This document shows, piece by piece, positions 33,183-41,630 of a stretch of 64,000 nt of DNA (within the stretch, counting starts at the first letter, position 1; every line of letters begins with the position of its first letter). The notes beneath the pieces were generated by a model. The model was not told where the DNA came from, made no database searches, and was given only the letters and a program-made list of their open reading frames with translations. Source of the stretch: a virus; IMG/VR virus record IMGVR_UViG_3300012988_000016, positions 124,001 through 188,000 of that record; one strand, given 5' to 3'. Position numbers and translations under genes: made by a program.

Positions 33183-33707
33183 ATGACCGATAAAGAAGAC
33201 TCTCTCATCAAAGCGATTGGATCGATCTCCGAAGGTCAACTCGATGTGATGCGTAAGCGGTTTCACGACGAGATTGAGCTAAGTGGCGCACTCCATGTTG
33301 AGGCGGCCAGCAAGTTTCAGGCGGGTCTGGACAAGGTGGTGGACGTGCTGCTCATCTTGGTGCTGAAGTTCGGCCGAGCCACCACTATGCTGATTGTACT
33401 GGGATTGCTGAATGTGGTCTGCTTGGTGATCAACGTCATCGCTACCGTGCAGGTGGCTTCGACTCGCTCAGAAGTCAGAGATTTGGTGGAGCGCCAGGAA
33501 GAATTTGCCAGTTCACAGAAGCGAATCGAAACCTCCACAACCGCCACTCAGAAGACGATTGACGCCACACAGGCGAAGGTGGATTCGGTGGTAGAGGCCA
33601 GCCCTAAGATCGAGGTAGACGCCAAGACCGGCAAAGCCAAGATCATTATTCCGACCAAGAAGTCGGCCCCAGCTTCTTCGAAGCCAGTAGAGCTGAACCT
33701 GAAGTGA
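33183..33707 (+). CDS. membrane coiled-coil protein
   Basis: 174 residues. A transmembrane helix near residues 60-88 (ATTMLIVLGLLNVVCLVINV) separates a short cytoplasmic helix from a heptad-rich coiled coil and a lysine/proline-rich C-terminus. Together with the facing lipoprotein at 33709 it could form a two-component spanin, but that is only inferred from topology. Confidence 0.7.
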   Translation: MTDKEDSLIKAIGSISEGQLDVMRKRFHDEIELSGALHVEAASKFQAGLDKVVDVLLILVLKFGRATTMLIVLGLLNVVCLVINVIATVQVASTRSEVRDLVERQEEFASSQKRIETSTTATQKTIDATQAKVDSVVEASPKIEVDAKTGKAKIIIPTKKSAPASSKPVELNLK

Positions 33708-33708
33708 C

Positions 33709-33993
33709 CTACTGAGAAGCGTCCGGCGCCTGGTCCCAGCCGGTGAGACCGCACGTCATCGTCTCTGGGACGAGGTTCCATTGCTGGTCAGTCCCCTGGG
33801 GGATCCACCAAGTGCAGCTGCAGGTTTGACGTGCACAAGTCACCACATGGTAGGTGGCACAATCTTGGAAGTCTTGGGAACACTCTGGATTGGCAGTGGC
33901 CTGCATTACTTCCACTTGTTCGGTCGGTTCTGAAATAACCGTATGGGCGCAAGCGGTGAGGGTCAATAGGGCAGACAAAATAGCAATTTTCAT
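33709..33993 (-). CDS. small outer-membrane lipoprotein
   Basis: 94 residues from ATG 33993 (33999 is an alternative). MKIAILSALLTLTAC is a type II signal peptide with lipobox LTAC. The mature part has six more cysteines, several paired (CARQTCSC). It could be an o-spanin, but cysteine-rich o-spanins are not typical. Confidence 0.7.
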   Translation of the reverse strand: MKIAILSALLTLTACAHTVISEPTEQVEVMQATANPECSQDFQDCATYHVVTCARQTCSCTWWIPQGTDQQWNLVPETMTCGLTGWDQAPDASQ

Positions 33994-34046
33994 GGTCATA
34001 CCTACCATACGGTGCGCCATAGAGGAAAATTAATACCCTAGACCAA

Positions 34047-34253
34047 TCATTCTTGGTCTTTCCGTCGACCGCCCATATGACGAGGAGCCCAAGTGTTTGG
34101 GTGCTTCTTGTTAGGACCCCCGATTTCACGCCGGAGTTTGATCTTTCGGATCTGTTTGCTATCCCGTTTACGCATGGCCTGTGGGCTAGGGGTCTTGCCT
34201 ACCCACTCAGGTGGGATCTCGACCACCTTACCTCGACGGATTCTAGTCGTCAC
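34047..34253 (-). CDS. small very basic protein
   Basis: 68 residues from GTG 34253, which overlaps the kinase stop. Extremely Arg/Lys-rich (RKRDSKQIRKIKLRREIGG); could bind nucleic acid. Kept because of the coupling and clean codon use. Confidence 0.55.
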   Translation of the reverse strand: MTTRIRRGKVVEIPPEWVGKTPSPQAMRKRDSKQIRKIKLRREIGGPNKKHPNTWAPRHMGGRRKDQE

Positions 34254-36004
34254 TTGAGGCTCATCTGATAGGCCTTGTCGCCACGGATAAAGCCCGCTTT
34301 GCCGTTCAGCTTGATGAGCCGCATATCGTTGCCGATGGCCTTGTCTTCGACAATCTTGAGGCTGGTGGAATCCTTCTTGGCCGAGAAGGCTTCAATCTTC
34401 TCTTCTTCCGTCAAGCTGATGCAGACGCCATTCTGCAGGGTGATGAAGTTGAGCCCAGAGGGGGTGATGTCTTGAATGGTGCGCTGATCGTATGTCGAGA
34501 ACTTGTCATCGAATCGGAAGATCATACGATTGTACTTACCATTCAACGATCCCACCACCATCAGCACTCCGCCATCGAACTTGGCGTCCATGATTCGGTA
34601 GTCATCGAGTTCCAGCATACGCACTTGGAACCCCTTTCGGCTTTCAGGGAATAGGGACACGTAGGCGGCCCCCAGCATGCTCTGAATGGCACAGCCCTCA
34701 TAGAGCTGGGACGCTTGTTCCATCACGCCCGCCACCTTGTGAGAGGCTGTGACCAAGATCTCATCGTTCATTTCCAGGAACGACACTTCTCTGACCTCAG
34801 ATCCACACTTGATGTAGAACCGGTCGCCGCTCTTAGTTAGTGCGGTGGCTCGGATGTTCAACACCTCTTCTGTCTTCTTGGTGAAATTGATGAAGGTCAG
34901 ACGCTCCTGGAAGATATAGAGCCCTACAGGGTGGTTCATCTTCGGAGTGTGGCCCACATGGACCACCCCTGCTGGGATCTGTTTTGAATACAGAGTCCTG
35001 GTACCCACCATGGCCCTCCCCTCAGGTTCTTTCTTCGAATTGACTCCTGTCAGGTAGGCGACCGAGCCCAGATTGTTCTCAGAGTAGGCGGTGAGTTTCC
35101 AACCGTCGAAGTCTTGGAACAAGTTGATCACCAGCGCATCTGATAGGGTTTGGGCCACCACCACTGGAGCCACAACGATATGCTGACCTCCACGGGGGTC
35201 TGGAGGAGCCAGGCGTTTACCGTCTTCCAACACGGCCTTGAGCCATTCCCGATAGTGTTGGGGGATGACATTTAGGTCGTAGCAACACTTGGGGAGCCGC
35301 ACATCTGGCCGGAAAGCCGAGATGTTGTGCTTCATCCGGTACTCCATCCGCTGGTCTTTGGGGATGTGGTTGACCGGATCGTACCCGCCCTTGTAGGGGT
35401 GGATCCCGATGAAGAGCTGGAACGCCAACACTCCTAGCGAATACCAATCCGAGAGGGGTGAAAAATCCTTGGAGGCTACTGACCAATCTCGAACCGACGG
35501 CATGATGACCGTGGCTGGGAACATCTTGGTCTGATAACTGTCAACGTCGATCAGATAGACATCATCGTAAGTGTCTGGGACCAGCAGATTGAGCTCGTTC
35601 AGATCGACAACCAACACCCCAGCATCGTGAACGTTTTTGACATGCTGTTGGAGCTTGTACAGGATCTTGATGATGTGGTGATCGTCGATGTTGTTCCGAT
35701 CCCTATAAGCTCTGGTGAAGAGCTGGCAAAGGGCTGATGGGTTGTCAGGAACAGCTCGCATGTTGTAGCCGATGGGAGCGCTCGTCCCCGTACCATCAAG
35801 GATCAGGTCCTCTGGCTTGATCACATGGTCATCAGCGATCTTTAGCAGCTCATTGAACTTGGCCGAAGGCAGCATGTCCTTGGGGTTCGTGTAGATTTTG
35901 TAGGCCGTCCCTTTCTTGACGTAGACCGACGCCTGGCCGCCAGTAGCCACATAGTCACTCTGACTGAGGGTGATGGCCCCTTTACCTAGGATGAATACTT
36001 TCAT
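34250..36004 (-). CDS. serine/threonine protein kinase-like protein with C-terminal beta-propeller-like region
   Basis: 584 residues. Kinase motifs in order: glycine loop TGGQASVY (about 21-28), AYKIY with Lys36, catalytic loop VVDLNELNLL (Asp134, Asn139), metal-binding LIDVDSYQ (Asp153) and SDWYSLGVLAFQLF (subdomain IX). The HRD histidine is replaced by Val, as in several atypical bacterial kinases. Residues about 290-584 are beta-rich repeats, possibly a propeller sensor. It lies in one minus-strand unit with a PP2C phosphatase and near a vWA protein, the TerY-P triad composition. Confidence 0.82.
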   Translation of the reverse strand: MKVFILGKGAITLSQSDYVATGGQASVYVKKGTAYKIYTNPKDMLPSAKFNELLKIADDHVIKPEDLILDGTGTSAPIGYNMRAVPDNPSALCQLFTRAYRDRNNIDDHHIIKILYKLQQHVKNVHDAGVLVVDLNELNLLVPDTYDDVYLIDVDSYQTKMFPATVIMPSVRDWSVASKDFSPLSDWYSLGVLAFQLFIGIHPYKGGYDPVNHIPKDQRMEYRMKHNISAFRPDVRLPKCCYDLNVIPQHYREWLKAVLEDGKRLAPPDPRGGQHIVVAPVVVAQTLSDALVINLFQDFDGWKLTAYSENNLGSVAYLTGVNSKKEPEGRAMVGTRTLYSKQIPAGVVHVGHTPKMNHPVGLYIFQERLTFINFTKKTEEVLNIRATALTKSGDRFYIKCGSEVREVSFLEMNDEILVTASHKVAGVMEQASQLYEGCAIQSMLGAAYVSLFPESRKGFQVRMLELDDYRIMDAKFDGGVLMVVGSLNGKYNRMIFRFDDKFSTYDQRTIQDITPSGLNFITLQNGVCISLTEEEKIEAFSAKKDSTSLKIVEDKAIGNDMRLIKLNGKAGFIRGDKAYQMSLK

Positions 36005-36213
36005 GACAACTTACGCCTAAGAAATTGACCAAAAAAGACAAAGATAAGACAGAACCCAAACGCCACCAACCCCCCTATCAGAATGGGCCAAGCCAGCATT
36101 ATCACACAAGTCTCTAGGAAGTCGTTATCGTCAGGACTCTTAACGACTCCTGCCAACACGAGACTGACGATATAGCCCACCACATAGATTGTGATACCTA
36201 CAGATTCGGACAT
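36001..36213 (-). CDS. small two-helix membrane protein
   Basis: 70 residues with two hydrophobic helices (about 6-25 and 35-62) and a basic C-terminal tail. Overlaps the kinase start by four bases, so it is probably co-translated and may anchor the signalling proteins to the membrane. Confidence 0.7.
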   Translation of the reverse strand: MSESVGITIYVVGYIVSLVLAGVVKSPDDNDFLETCVIMLAWPILIGGLVAFGFCLIFVFFGQFLRRKLS

Positions 36214-36216
36214 TAG

Positions 36217-37074
36217 CTACTCCAGGTGGATGCCTGTCATCGAGAAATCGTCGGAGTGTTTCCAGCCGGTCTCTTGACAGAACTTCTGGAGGAATCGATT
36301 GCATCTTCGCTGGATGAACTCACCCGTCAGGCCCTTGAACTTTAGTAGCTCAGTCAGGACTGTCTCCAATGGGACCAGATCGCCATTTCGATCAATGAAC
36401 GACTCAACCCCATCGGAAAAAAGGATCACCAGATCTGTAGAGGCTTTGCCGTACACTCGATTCCAGCCAAGCTCGGCTTTCGACAAGCTTGACAGATTTT
36501 TGGTCTCGGTGTTCCGATTCCAGACCCCATCCTTTAGCCAGCCGTAAGTGGTCGTCATTACCTTGGCTTGATCCTGGTAGAACATCTCTCGATCCAGGTT
36601 CGTGGTGTATCGCAAGTAATACGGCATATTTTGCCCAAACGTGCGAACGTGGTAATCAAAGTTGCCTGTGGTGCGGTCTCGACTGACCACCACACCGTCC
36701 CCATGCCAGAAAACTCTGGCAAAATCTCCGCTGTAGGTCGCCATCAAAAGTGTGGCGTCCAAGGCGTACGAGGGGAGGCCTAAAGCTCTCACACCTGCCT
36801 CAGCGTCAGAAATGATGCGTTCTTGAGGATACCCTAGATACGGGATGTCTCGAATCTGACGTTGGGCGGCTCGCACCAAGATTCGGGCTCCAAAGTCCGT
36901 GTAGGGGCTGCCAGGCTTGGCAGGGTCTGGCTCTCCTGAGCAACCATCGGAAAGTACCGCATACTCGACCGTGTCCGATGAATCCCCGTGTTGAAACGTC
37001 TCCGAGCCGGCGATACAGTAGTCCTGACAGATTGTGTGGGACGACCCCATACGGAAGTAATAGTCAGTCGTCAT
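36217..37074 (-). CDS. PP2C-type protein phosphatase
   Basis: 285 residues. The Mg2+/Mn2+ aspartates of PP2C are visible: VLSDGCSG (motif 2), FWHGDG, LVILFSDGVESF (motif 8) and HSDDFSMTGI (motif 11), with CQDYC at the start as the opening motif. It should reverse the kinase encoded two genes downstream. Its start overlaps the upstream gene by 11 nt. Confidence 0.87.
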   Translation of the reverse strand: MTTDYYFRMGSSHTICQDYCIAGSETFQHGDSSDTVEYAVLSDGCSGEPDPAKPGSPYTDFGARILVRAAQRQIRDIPYLGYPQERIISDAEAGVRALGLPSYALDATLLMATYSGDFARVFWHGDGVVVSRDRTTGNFDYHVRTFGQNMPYYLRYTTNLDREMFYQDQAKVMTTTYGWLKDGVWNRNTETKNLSSLSKAELGWNRVYGKASTDLVILFSDGVESFIDRNGDLVPLETVLTELLKFKGLTGEFIQRRCNRFLQKFCQETGWKHSDDFSMTGIHLE

Positions 37075-37438
37075 TAGAAAACTCCGGATCGTTGGGGAAG
37101 AACTCAGAAATCAGCTGTTTTTCGAACTTCTCTAGAATGGTGTTCATCGTGTCGAGACGGCTGTGGACATCCCGTTCTCTCAGATATTCTGAGAGCATCT
37201 CCTTGGCCCGATGTTCCACACGCCAGGTCATCTGTTTCTCAAGCCGTTCGAAGTAATCTCTGAGCGAGACTTCAATACCGTCTATCTTGCACTCGACCGT
37301 AAGGATTTGATCCCTTGGGCTAGTGGCGGTGATCCCCAACTTCTCGAAAATGGAGCGATCTTCGCACAGGGCTGCCCATACGGCTCTGGCGAAGGTGTCG
37401 TCGCCCAAAGTCTCTGCGAATGTGATTTGGTCGGCCAT
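37064..37438 (-). CDS. hypothetical protein of the kinase/phosphatase unit
   Basis: 124 residues, acidic; the second half is a coiled helix. Sits between the vWA gene and PP2C gene, overlapping the latter. No domain recognised; a strong hairpin precedes it. Confidence 0.7.
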   Translation of the reverse strand: MADQITFAETLGDDTFARAVWAALCEDRSIFEKLGITATSPRDQILTVECKIDGIEVSLRDYFERLEKQMTWRVEHRAKEMLSEYLRERDVHSRLDTMNTILEKFEKQLISEFFPNDPEFSNDD

Positions 37439-37448
37439 AGGAGCCCTT

Positions 37449-37484
37449 GAAGGGCCCCCGAGGTTCGTTCCCCAGGGGCCCTTC
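37449..37484. terminator. strong hairpin between vWA and kinase/phosphatase genes
   Basis: Perfect 10-bp arms GAAGGGCCCC and GGGGCCCTTC with a 16-nt loop. On the plus strand it is followed by TTTT, on the minus strand by no T-run, so for the minus transcript it may be an attenuating or stabilising hairpin rather than a full terminator. Confidence 0.55.
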
Positions 37485-37491
37485 TTTTGGA

Positions 37492-38235
37492 TCAGAAGTT
37501 GATCGGTTGACTGGCTTGGCCAGACTTCAACGATTGTGACTGGCTGGAGATCGATTTGGAAACGAAATTGGCCACCTTGGCGAGCGTCTTCGGGGTGGCA
37601 TCGGCCGCTTCAACGTATTCGCGGATGTCGGCTTCATCCTTGAAACTCTGCAGGTAGGCGCCGATTCTAGGATCTTGAACATTGATGCCGATCAAGATGC
37701 TGACCAACGATTCCATCGCCTCGGTCGACATAGCTCGACCCAACGCTTCCTTGACCGATTTGCGGGTCAAGGTGGAGGTGTAGTCCTCTCCGTCTGTGAT
37801 GATCACCACCAAGCCGTTGACGTCGTATTCCTCGTCCACCAACTTCTTGCCGTACGTCGCCAAGGCGTCGATCACATTCACGCTGGCGTCGTACAGGTGC
37901 GTGGTGCCGCCTGGGCGCAGTACGTTGTCGTACTTGTCGACTTGGCAGTCCATCAGAGGACGAAAGCCATGCAGTTCCTCGATATGACTGTTGAACTTCA
38001 CTACCCGCAACAGAAGATTGTCCCTCCGCGGGGAGTCTTGGCAGCTCTTGATGGTGGATTTGATGGTCTCTTCGAGGTCCTTGGCGAAGGGCGCCACGCT
38101 GCTGCTCACGTCAACCAAGATGGTGACGATCGTGTATTCGGAGGCTCCCAGAGAGGTTGGCTTGATGCCAGAGAATTGGAATCCAGACCCATTGGTCTTG
38201 AAGGATGCCGCGTCGTCGTCATTGAAAATAGGCAT
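37492..38235 (-). CDS. von Willebrand factor A domain protein (TerY-like)
   Basis: 247 residues. The complete MIDAS metal site is present: VDVSSS (DxSxS), GGTTHLYDA (Thr) and ITDGEDY (Asp). The architecture, a vWA domain with short ends and no membrane helix, is that of TerY. In bacteria TerY-type vWA proteins are encoded with a PP2C phosphatase and a kinase, exactly the neighbours seen here. Confidence 0.87.
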   Translation of the reverse strand: MPIFNDDDAASFKTNGSGFQFSGIKPTSLGASEYTIVTILVDVSSSVAPFAKDLEETIKSTIKSCQDSPRRDNLLLRVVKFNSHIEELHGFRPLMDCQVDKYDNVLRPGGTTHLYDASVNVIDALATYGKKLVDEEYDVNGLVVIITDGEDYTSTLTRKSVKEALGRAMSTEAMESLVSILIGINVQDPRIGAYLQSFKDEADIREYVEAADATPKTLAKVANFVSKSISSQSQSLKSGQASQPINF

Positions 38236-38264
38236 TTTGTTGTCCTTGTGCTGTTGTCAGGTGT

Positions 38265-39071
38265 TCAGGAAAGAACGTCCACTGTGGTAGTGAGCGTCAC
38301 GCCACGACCACGCATTTCCTTGAGGAAGTCCTCACCATATTTCTCGAACGAGGGGACGTTCGAGGTGGCGTCGACACAAAGCACCATCTTCTTGACCAAT
38401 TCTGGGTCCTTGAAGAAGGCTGAGTTGACCACGTCTCGGAAAGTGTTGGCCACACAATGGCTCAGCGCTTCACCGATCCAGATCACCATGTCGGCCTCAC
38501 TCAAAGTCTTGACCAACGGCTCGTTCAGCTGAGTGCTGACGTCGTCCGGATCCGGAACCTCAGCTTGGACGGCGCTGAAGTGTTCGGTCCAAGGATTGGA
38601 TCCCTTGGTGACCGTATCCTTGAAGGCGTAACGCTTGCGCTCCCAACCGTGAATGGCAGCGGAAAGGACGGGGTTCAGGTTGTGGCCCTCATCGCCGATG
38701 ATGCAATGCTCCGGCCAAATGACGTGTGGGTAGCGCTTGGTGGCCTCCAACGCCTTGAGGTAAGCGAGGCTACGCTCACGAGCCCCTTGCTTGTAGGTGT
38801 TGTATTTGCCTGATTCCATGTCAGCTGATGTGATCATGGTGAGGGGGGCCACCTGGTGGTTGTTGGCATCAACCCACCAGCGGGGATGGCTGATGTCGAT
38901 GATGTTGTGGGAATCCAGGGTGACGTGGATGTCCGAGATTTTGTCGGTGAGGCGTTCGATCATCTTGGCCCCACGTTTGACGTTTTCATCACCACCCTTG
39001 ACATAAAGGGCGCCATTGGGGTTGGTGAAATCGTTCTGATCGTCGATGCAGATTACCTGTACGTTTAGCAT
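38265..39071 (-). CDS. isochorismatase/nicotinamidase-like cysteine hydrolase
   Basis: 268 residues from ATG 39071. CIDDQNDFTNPNGALYV supplies the catalytic Asp of the family, VTLDSHN and WPEHCIIG the metal/substrate histidines, and IGEALSHCVANT the nucleophilic Cys. The DxHxxxH-type metal site of PncA is plausible (DSHNIIDISH), so nicotinamidase activity, the first step of NAD salvage from nicotinamide, is the leading guess; isochorismatase-type hydrolysis of another amide is the alternative. Confidence 0.83.
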   Translation of the reverse strand: MLNVQVICIDDQNDFTNPNGALYVKGGDENVKRGAKMIERLTDKISDIHVTLDSHNIIDISHPRWWVDANNHQVAPLTMITSADMESGKYNTYKQGARERSLAYLKALEATKRYPHVIWPEHCIIGDEGHNLNPVLSAAIHGWERKRYAFKDTVTKGSNPWTEHFSAVQAEVPDPDDVSTQLNEPLVKTLSEADMVIWIGEALSHCVANTFRDVVNSAFFKDPELVKKMVLCVDATSNVPSFEKYGEDFLKEMRGRGVTLTTTVDVLS

Positions 39072-39099
39072 TTTGTCTCTTTCATGTTCGTATGTGTGT

Positions 39100-39678
39100 T
39101 CATTGGAATCGCTCAAACTGAGAGAATTTGAGAGTCTCTTGAATGGCCCCATACACCGAAGGCAGTTCTTCGATCTGAAACCCTCTCAACAGACGTCCCC
39201 AATCTAGGGATGGATGGACGAGTTGAGTCTCAAGATGACTGAAGGCCATCGTGATGATTTTGTGGTGATCGAAAGCCAATTGGGGCAAGTCTTTGGTGGA
39301 AAACCACCTAGCTTCTTTGGCATCATCACGCCCCTCGATCGTCAGACGGTCGAGACAGACCAAGGTCATGAACGCTTCACTGAGGACTCGACCCCTAGGA
39401 TCGCGACCCACCCCAGAGAAGGCTCCCAGTGGACTGAGTTTCAGATCGACCGTAGTCTCTTCTTTGAGCTCACGAGAGACCGCGTCCACGGCTTCTTCAT
39501 CGATATGTACATAACCCCCAGGAAGAGCCCAAGAATCTTTGAAAGGGTCATCTCCTCGCTGGATGAGCAGGAGATGCAGCGCTTCTGAAGCTTGAGCTGT
39601 ATTGACCCCAAACACCACAGCGTCCACTGTGTGTCCCACCATGGGGTAATCGTAAGTGTATCGTTTGGCTTTCGGCAT
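39100..39678 (-). CDS. Nudix hydrolase (ADP-ribose pyrophosphatase/NrtR-like)
   Basis: 192 residues from ATG 39678, fixed by GGTGTA 9 nt upstream. The Nudix box is GGYVHIDEEAVDAVSRELKEET; the final G/U position is Thr-Val. The N-terminal strand and C-terminal extension (LPSVYGAIQETL, like the winged helix of NrtR) suggest the ADP-ribose/NAD-related branch. It is followed on the same strand by the nicotinamidase-like gene, consistent with NAD metabolism. Confidence 0.85.
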   Translation of the reverse strand: MPKAKRYTYDYPMVGHTVDAVVFGVNTAQASEALHLLLIQRGDDPFKDSWALPGGYVHIDEEAVDAVSRELKEETTVDLKLSPLGAFSGVGRDPRGRVLSEAFMTLVCLDRLTIEGRDDAKEARWFSTKDLPQLAFDHHKIITMAFSHLETQLVHPSLDWGRLLRGFQIEELPSVYGAIQETLKFSQFERFQ

Positions 39679-39687
39679 AGCCCCCAC

Positions 39688-39693
39688 TACACC
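39688..39693 (-). promoter_or_regulatory. GGTGTA start element
   Basis: GGTGTA on the minus strand, 9 nt before the Nudix ATG at 39678. Confidence 0.5.
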
Positions 39694-39719
39694 GAAGTCA
39701 CCTATACGGGAAGAATCGT

Positions 39720-39992
39720 CTACAAGCTACCGGCAAGCACCAATCGAGCAATCAGAGCCTTGGCCCTATTGGGACATTTGGCGATCACTGTTGGGATTAA
39801 GAAGATGTGGCGACCTTCCGCTCCTTGACCTTTGTAGCGAGGCGGTAACACTTCGGCATCCGCCAACTCTTTACTCAACACTGAGCTGACTTGAGTTGCA
39901 GCCGTATAGGCCTCATATTTCGTCAAACCGACAATTTCCACGTATGCTGTCAATAGAAAATGTCGGTATGCTACCGACCTGATGATCTTCAT
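39720..39992 (-). CDS. hypothetical small protein
   Basis: 90 residues, alpha/beta, no motif recognised. CCGTTCTA lies 6 nt upstream of the ATG, which supports this start. Confidence 0.68.
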   Translation of the reverse strand: MKIIRSVAYRHFLLTAYVEIVGLTKYEAYTAATQVSSVLSKELADAEVLPPRYKGQGAEGRHIFLIPTVIAKCPNRAKALIARLVLAGSL

Positions 39993-39998
39993 GGCAGT

Positions 39999-40006
39999 TA
40001 GAACGG
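39999..40006 (-). promoter_or_regulatory. CCGTTCTA start element
   Basis: CCGTTCTA on the minus strand, 6 nt before ATG 39992. Confidence 0.45.
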
Positions 40007-40056
40007 ATCTCGATTTCGGATGTTAAGCAAAATGGCAACTGGCCGTTAGGACCCAT

Positions 40057-40371
40057 ATGACCGAAAAATGCAACAATGCTAACGATTTCATCCAACTAGG
40101 CCCCAAAGTGTCGGAAGACGGCACCCACGTAGGCGTCCGTTATCGGCAGGACAATTCGGTTGAGCAAGTGTTGGTCCAACCCATGGTGGAAGGCCGGCCG
40201 ATACCTTCAAATGCAGCGGTATTGTCTCTGTCTCATCGTCAGGACGATATCTACGATGTGACGGACAGTTACGAGCCTGGTCGAACTGGCCCCGCCATGG
40301 TGACCAGCCCAGCGTACAGGACGGGTTGGGATCAAGTGTTTGGCAAAAACGCTACCGTTGGCCAAGCCTGA
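40057..40371 (+). CDS. hypothetical protein
   Basis: 104 residues, polar, probably beta-rich, no motif recognised. CCGTTA, a shortened form of the CCGTTCTA element, lies 8 nt before the ATG. Confidence 0.68.
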   Translation: MTEKCNNANDFIQLGPKVSEDGTHVGVRYRQDNSVEQVLVQPMVEGRPIPSNAAVLSLSHRQDDIYDVTDSYEPGRTGPAMVTSPAYRTGWDQVFGKNATVGQA

Positions 40372-40372
40372 T

Positions 40373-40378
40373 GGTGTA
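40373..40378 (+). promoter_or_regulatory. GGTGTA start element
   Basis: GGTGTA 8 nt before the AAA+ ATPase ATG at 40387. Confidence 0.5.
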
Positions 40379-40386
40379 GTGGGGGC

Positions 40387-41598
40387 ATGCCAATCGACTG
40401 GAAGATAGTTCGAAAGCGTATCCTCACTTTCTCTACCGAAATACTTCCCAAGCTGCCGCAGCCTGGGGACTCGGCCCTCAATATTTTCATCAAACTGATG
40501 AGTATTGCGGATTCGCTTGACAAGAATTTGGCCAAAGATACGGCCCTTTCGTCTTTCTTCTCGAAAATATCGGCAGAAAATAAGGAGAACGCCCAGTTCG
40601 TAGACCTGTTCTACAGGACCTCCCTGAAGGACAGCTTCCGGATCAAGAAGGTGTCGGTCTCCGACTACTGTGATATTGTGATCGCCGAAGATCAGGAAAT
40701 AGGGACCCTCTACTTCATTGAGTATCGTTGGGGTGGCAAGCCAGAACCCAGCAGTGATTTCTGGTTCAGCCCAGGCTTCAATTTCGAGAAAGCGTTGGAG
40801 AGAATGTGGGCCATCTACCAGGGTGGCATCGACATCTCGCTAAAGATTGAACGCGAGCGTGTAAAGGCCTCGTATGAGGAGCTGTCTTTCACCAGCGACC
40901 CTTTGCTGGGAGCAGCTCAAGAACGCTTCAATAAGGCACTGGAGCTCCACAAGAGCTATGTCGACAGGGGGTTCCCCCGAACCTACCTCTACATTGGCAA
41001 ACAGGGTGGAGGTAAGTCGACCTTTGCTACCCGCTTGTCACAAGCATGTGGCAATCGAACGCTTCGGATCGGTACCGAGGGGATGACGGCTGCAGGGGCG
41101 ATCGACATTGGTTTCCTAATCAGCGGAATGAAGCCCACGTTCCTCATCCTGGACGATATCGATCGTGTCTCGGACAACAAGACTATCCCCCTATTGTTGG
41201 CGGTGATGTCGAAGATCAAGGATCAGCACAAGTCGGTCACCTGTGTGTTGACTGCCAACAGCTTGGATTCCTTTGATCCAGCCTTCCTCCGTCCTGGCCG
41301 AGTCGACAAAATAATCGAGTTTGAGGACCCTTCGATCGAGGAACGTGAGGCGATTCTTCGAGGTTATTTGGACGAGTTTGGGGCTCAAGTGGGGGTCAAT
41401 CTCAGGAAATTGGCACAAGCGACGGTTGGATTGACGCCCGCCTACTTGCGAGAAATAGCGGTCCAACTTCAATGCGAGACGGTAGATGAGGTGCTGGATA
41501 CGATCAAGCAGATGAAGCGACTTTCTGGCAAAAAACCGGGGAAAGAAAAGAAGAGTGGGGGTCCCGAAGAGGTTCCGCAAACAAAGGTCACCCCCTAG
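40387..41598 (+). CDS. AAA+ ATPase (BCS1/FtsH-type module)
   Basis: 403 residues. The AAA module is C-terminal: Walker A GKQGGGKST, Walker B FLILDDIDR, sensor-1 VLTANSLD and the RPGRVDK arginine-finger segment typical of the classical AAA clade. The N-terminal 180 residues contain no known domain and no membrane helix. A lysine/proline-rich tail follows. Role unknown; remodelling of a protein complex is what the family does. Confidence 0.85.
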   Translation: MPIDWKIVRKRILTFSTEILPKLPQPGDSALNIFIKLMSIADSLDKNLAKDTALSSFFSKISAENKENAQFVDLFYRTSLKDSFRIKKVSVSDYCDIVIAEDQEIGTLYFIEYRWGGKPEPSSDFWFSPGFNFEKALERMWAIYQGGIDISLKIERERVKASYEELSFTSDPLLGAAQERFNKALELHKSYVDRGFPRTYLYIGKQGGGKSTFATRLSQACGNRTLRIGTEGMTAAGAIDIGFLISGMKPTFLILDDIDRVSDNKTIPLLLAVMSKIKDQHKSVTCVLTANSLDSFDPAFLRPGRVDKIIEFEDPSIEEREAILRGYLDEFGAQVGVNLRKLAQATVGLTPAYLREIAVQLQCETVDEVLDTIKQMKRLSGKKPGKEKKSGGPEEVPQTKVTP

Positions 41599-41615
41599 AT
41601 CCATAGAGTCACCTC

Positions 41616-41621
41616 GGTGTA
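41616..41621 (+). promoter_or_regulatory. GGTGTA start element
   Basis: GGTGTA 9 nt before ATG 41631. Confidence 0.5.
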
Positions 41622-41630
41622 GAGCTCTGC

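Noticed and set aside
37675-38532. 285-codon plus-strand frame opposite the vWA and hydrolase genes
   Set aside because: It spans the ends of two well-supported minus genes and has no recognisable protein pattern.
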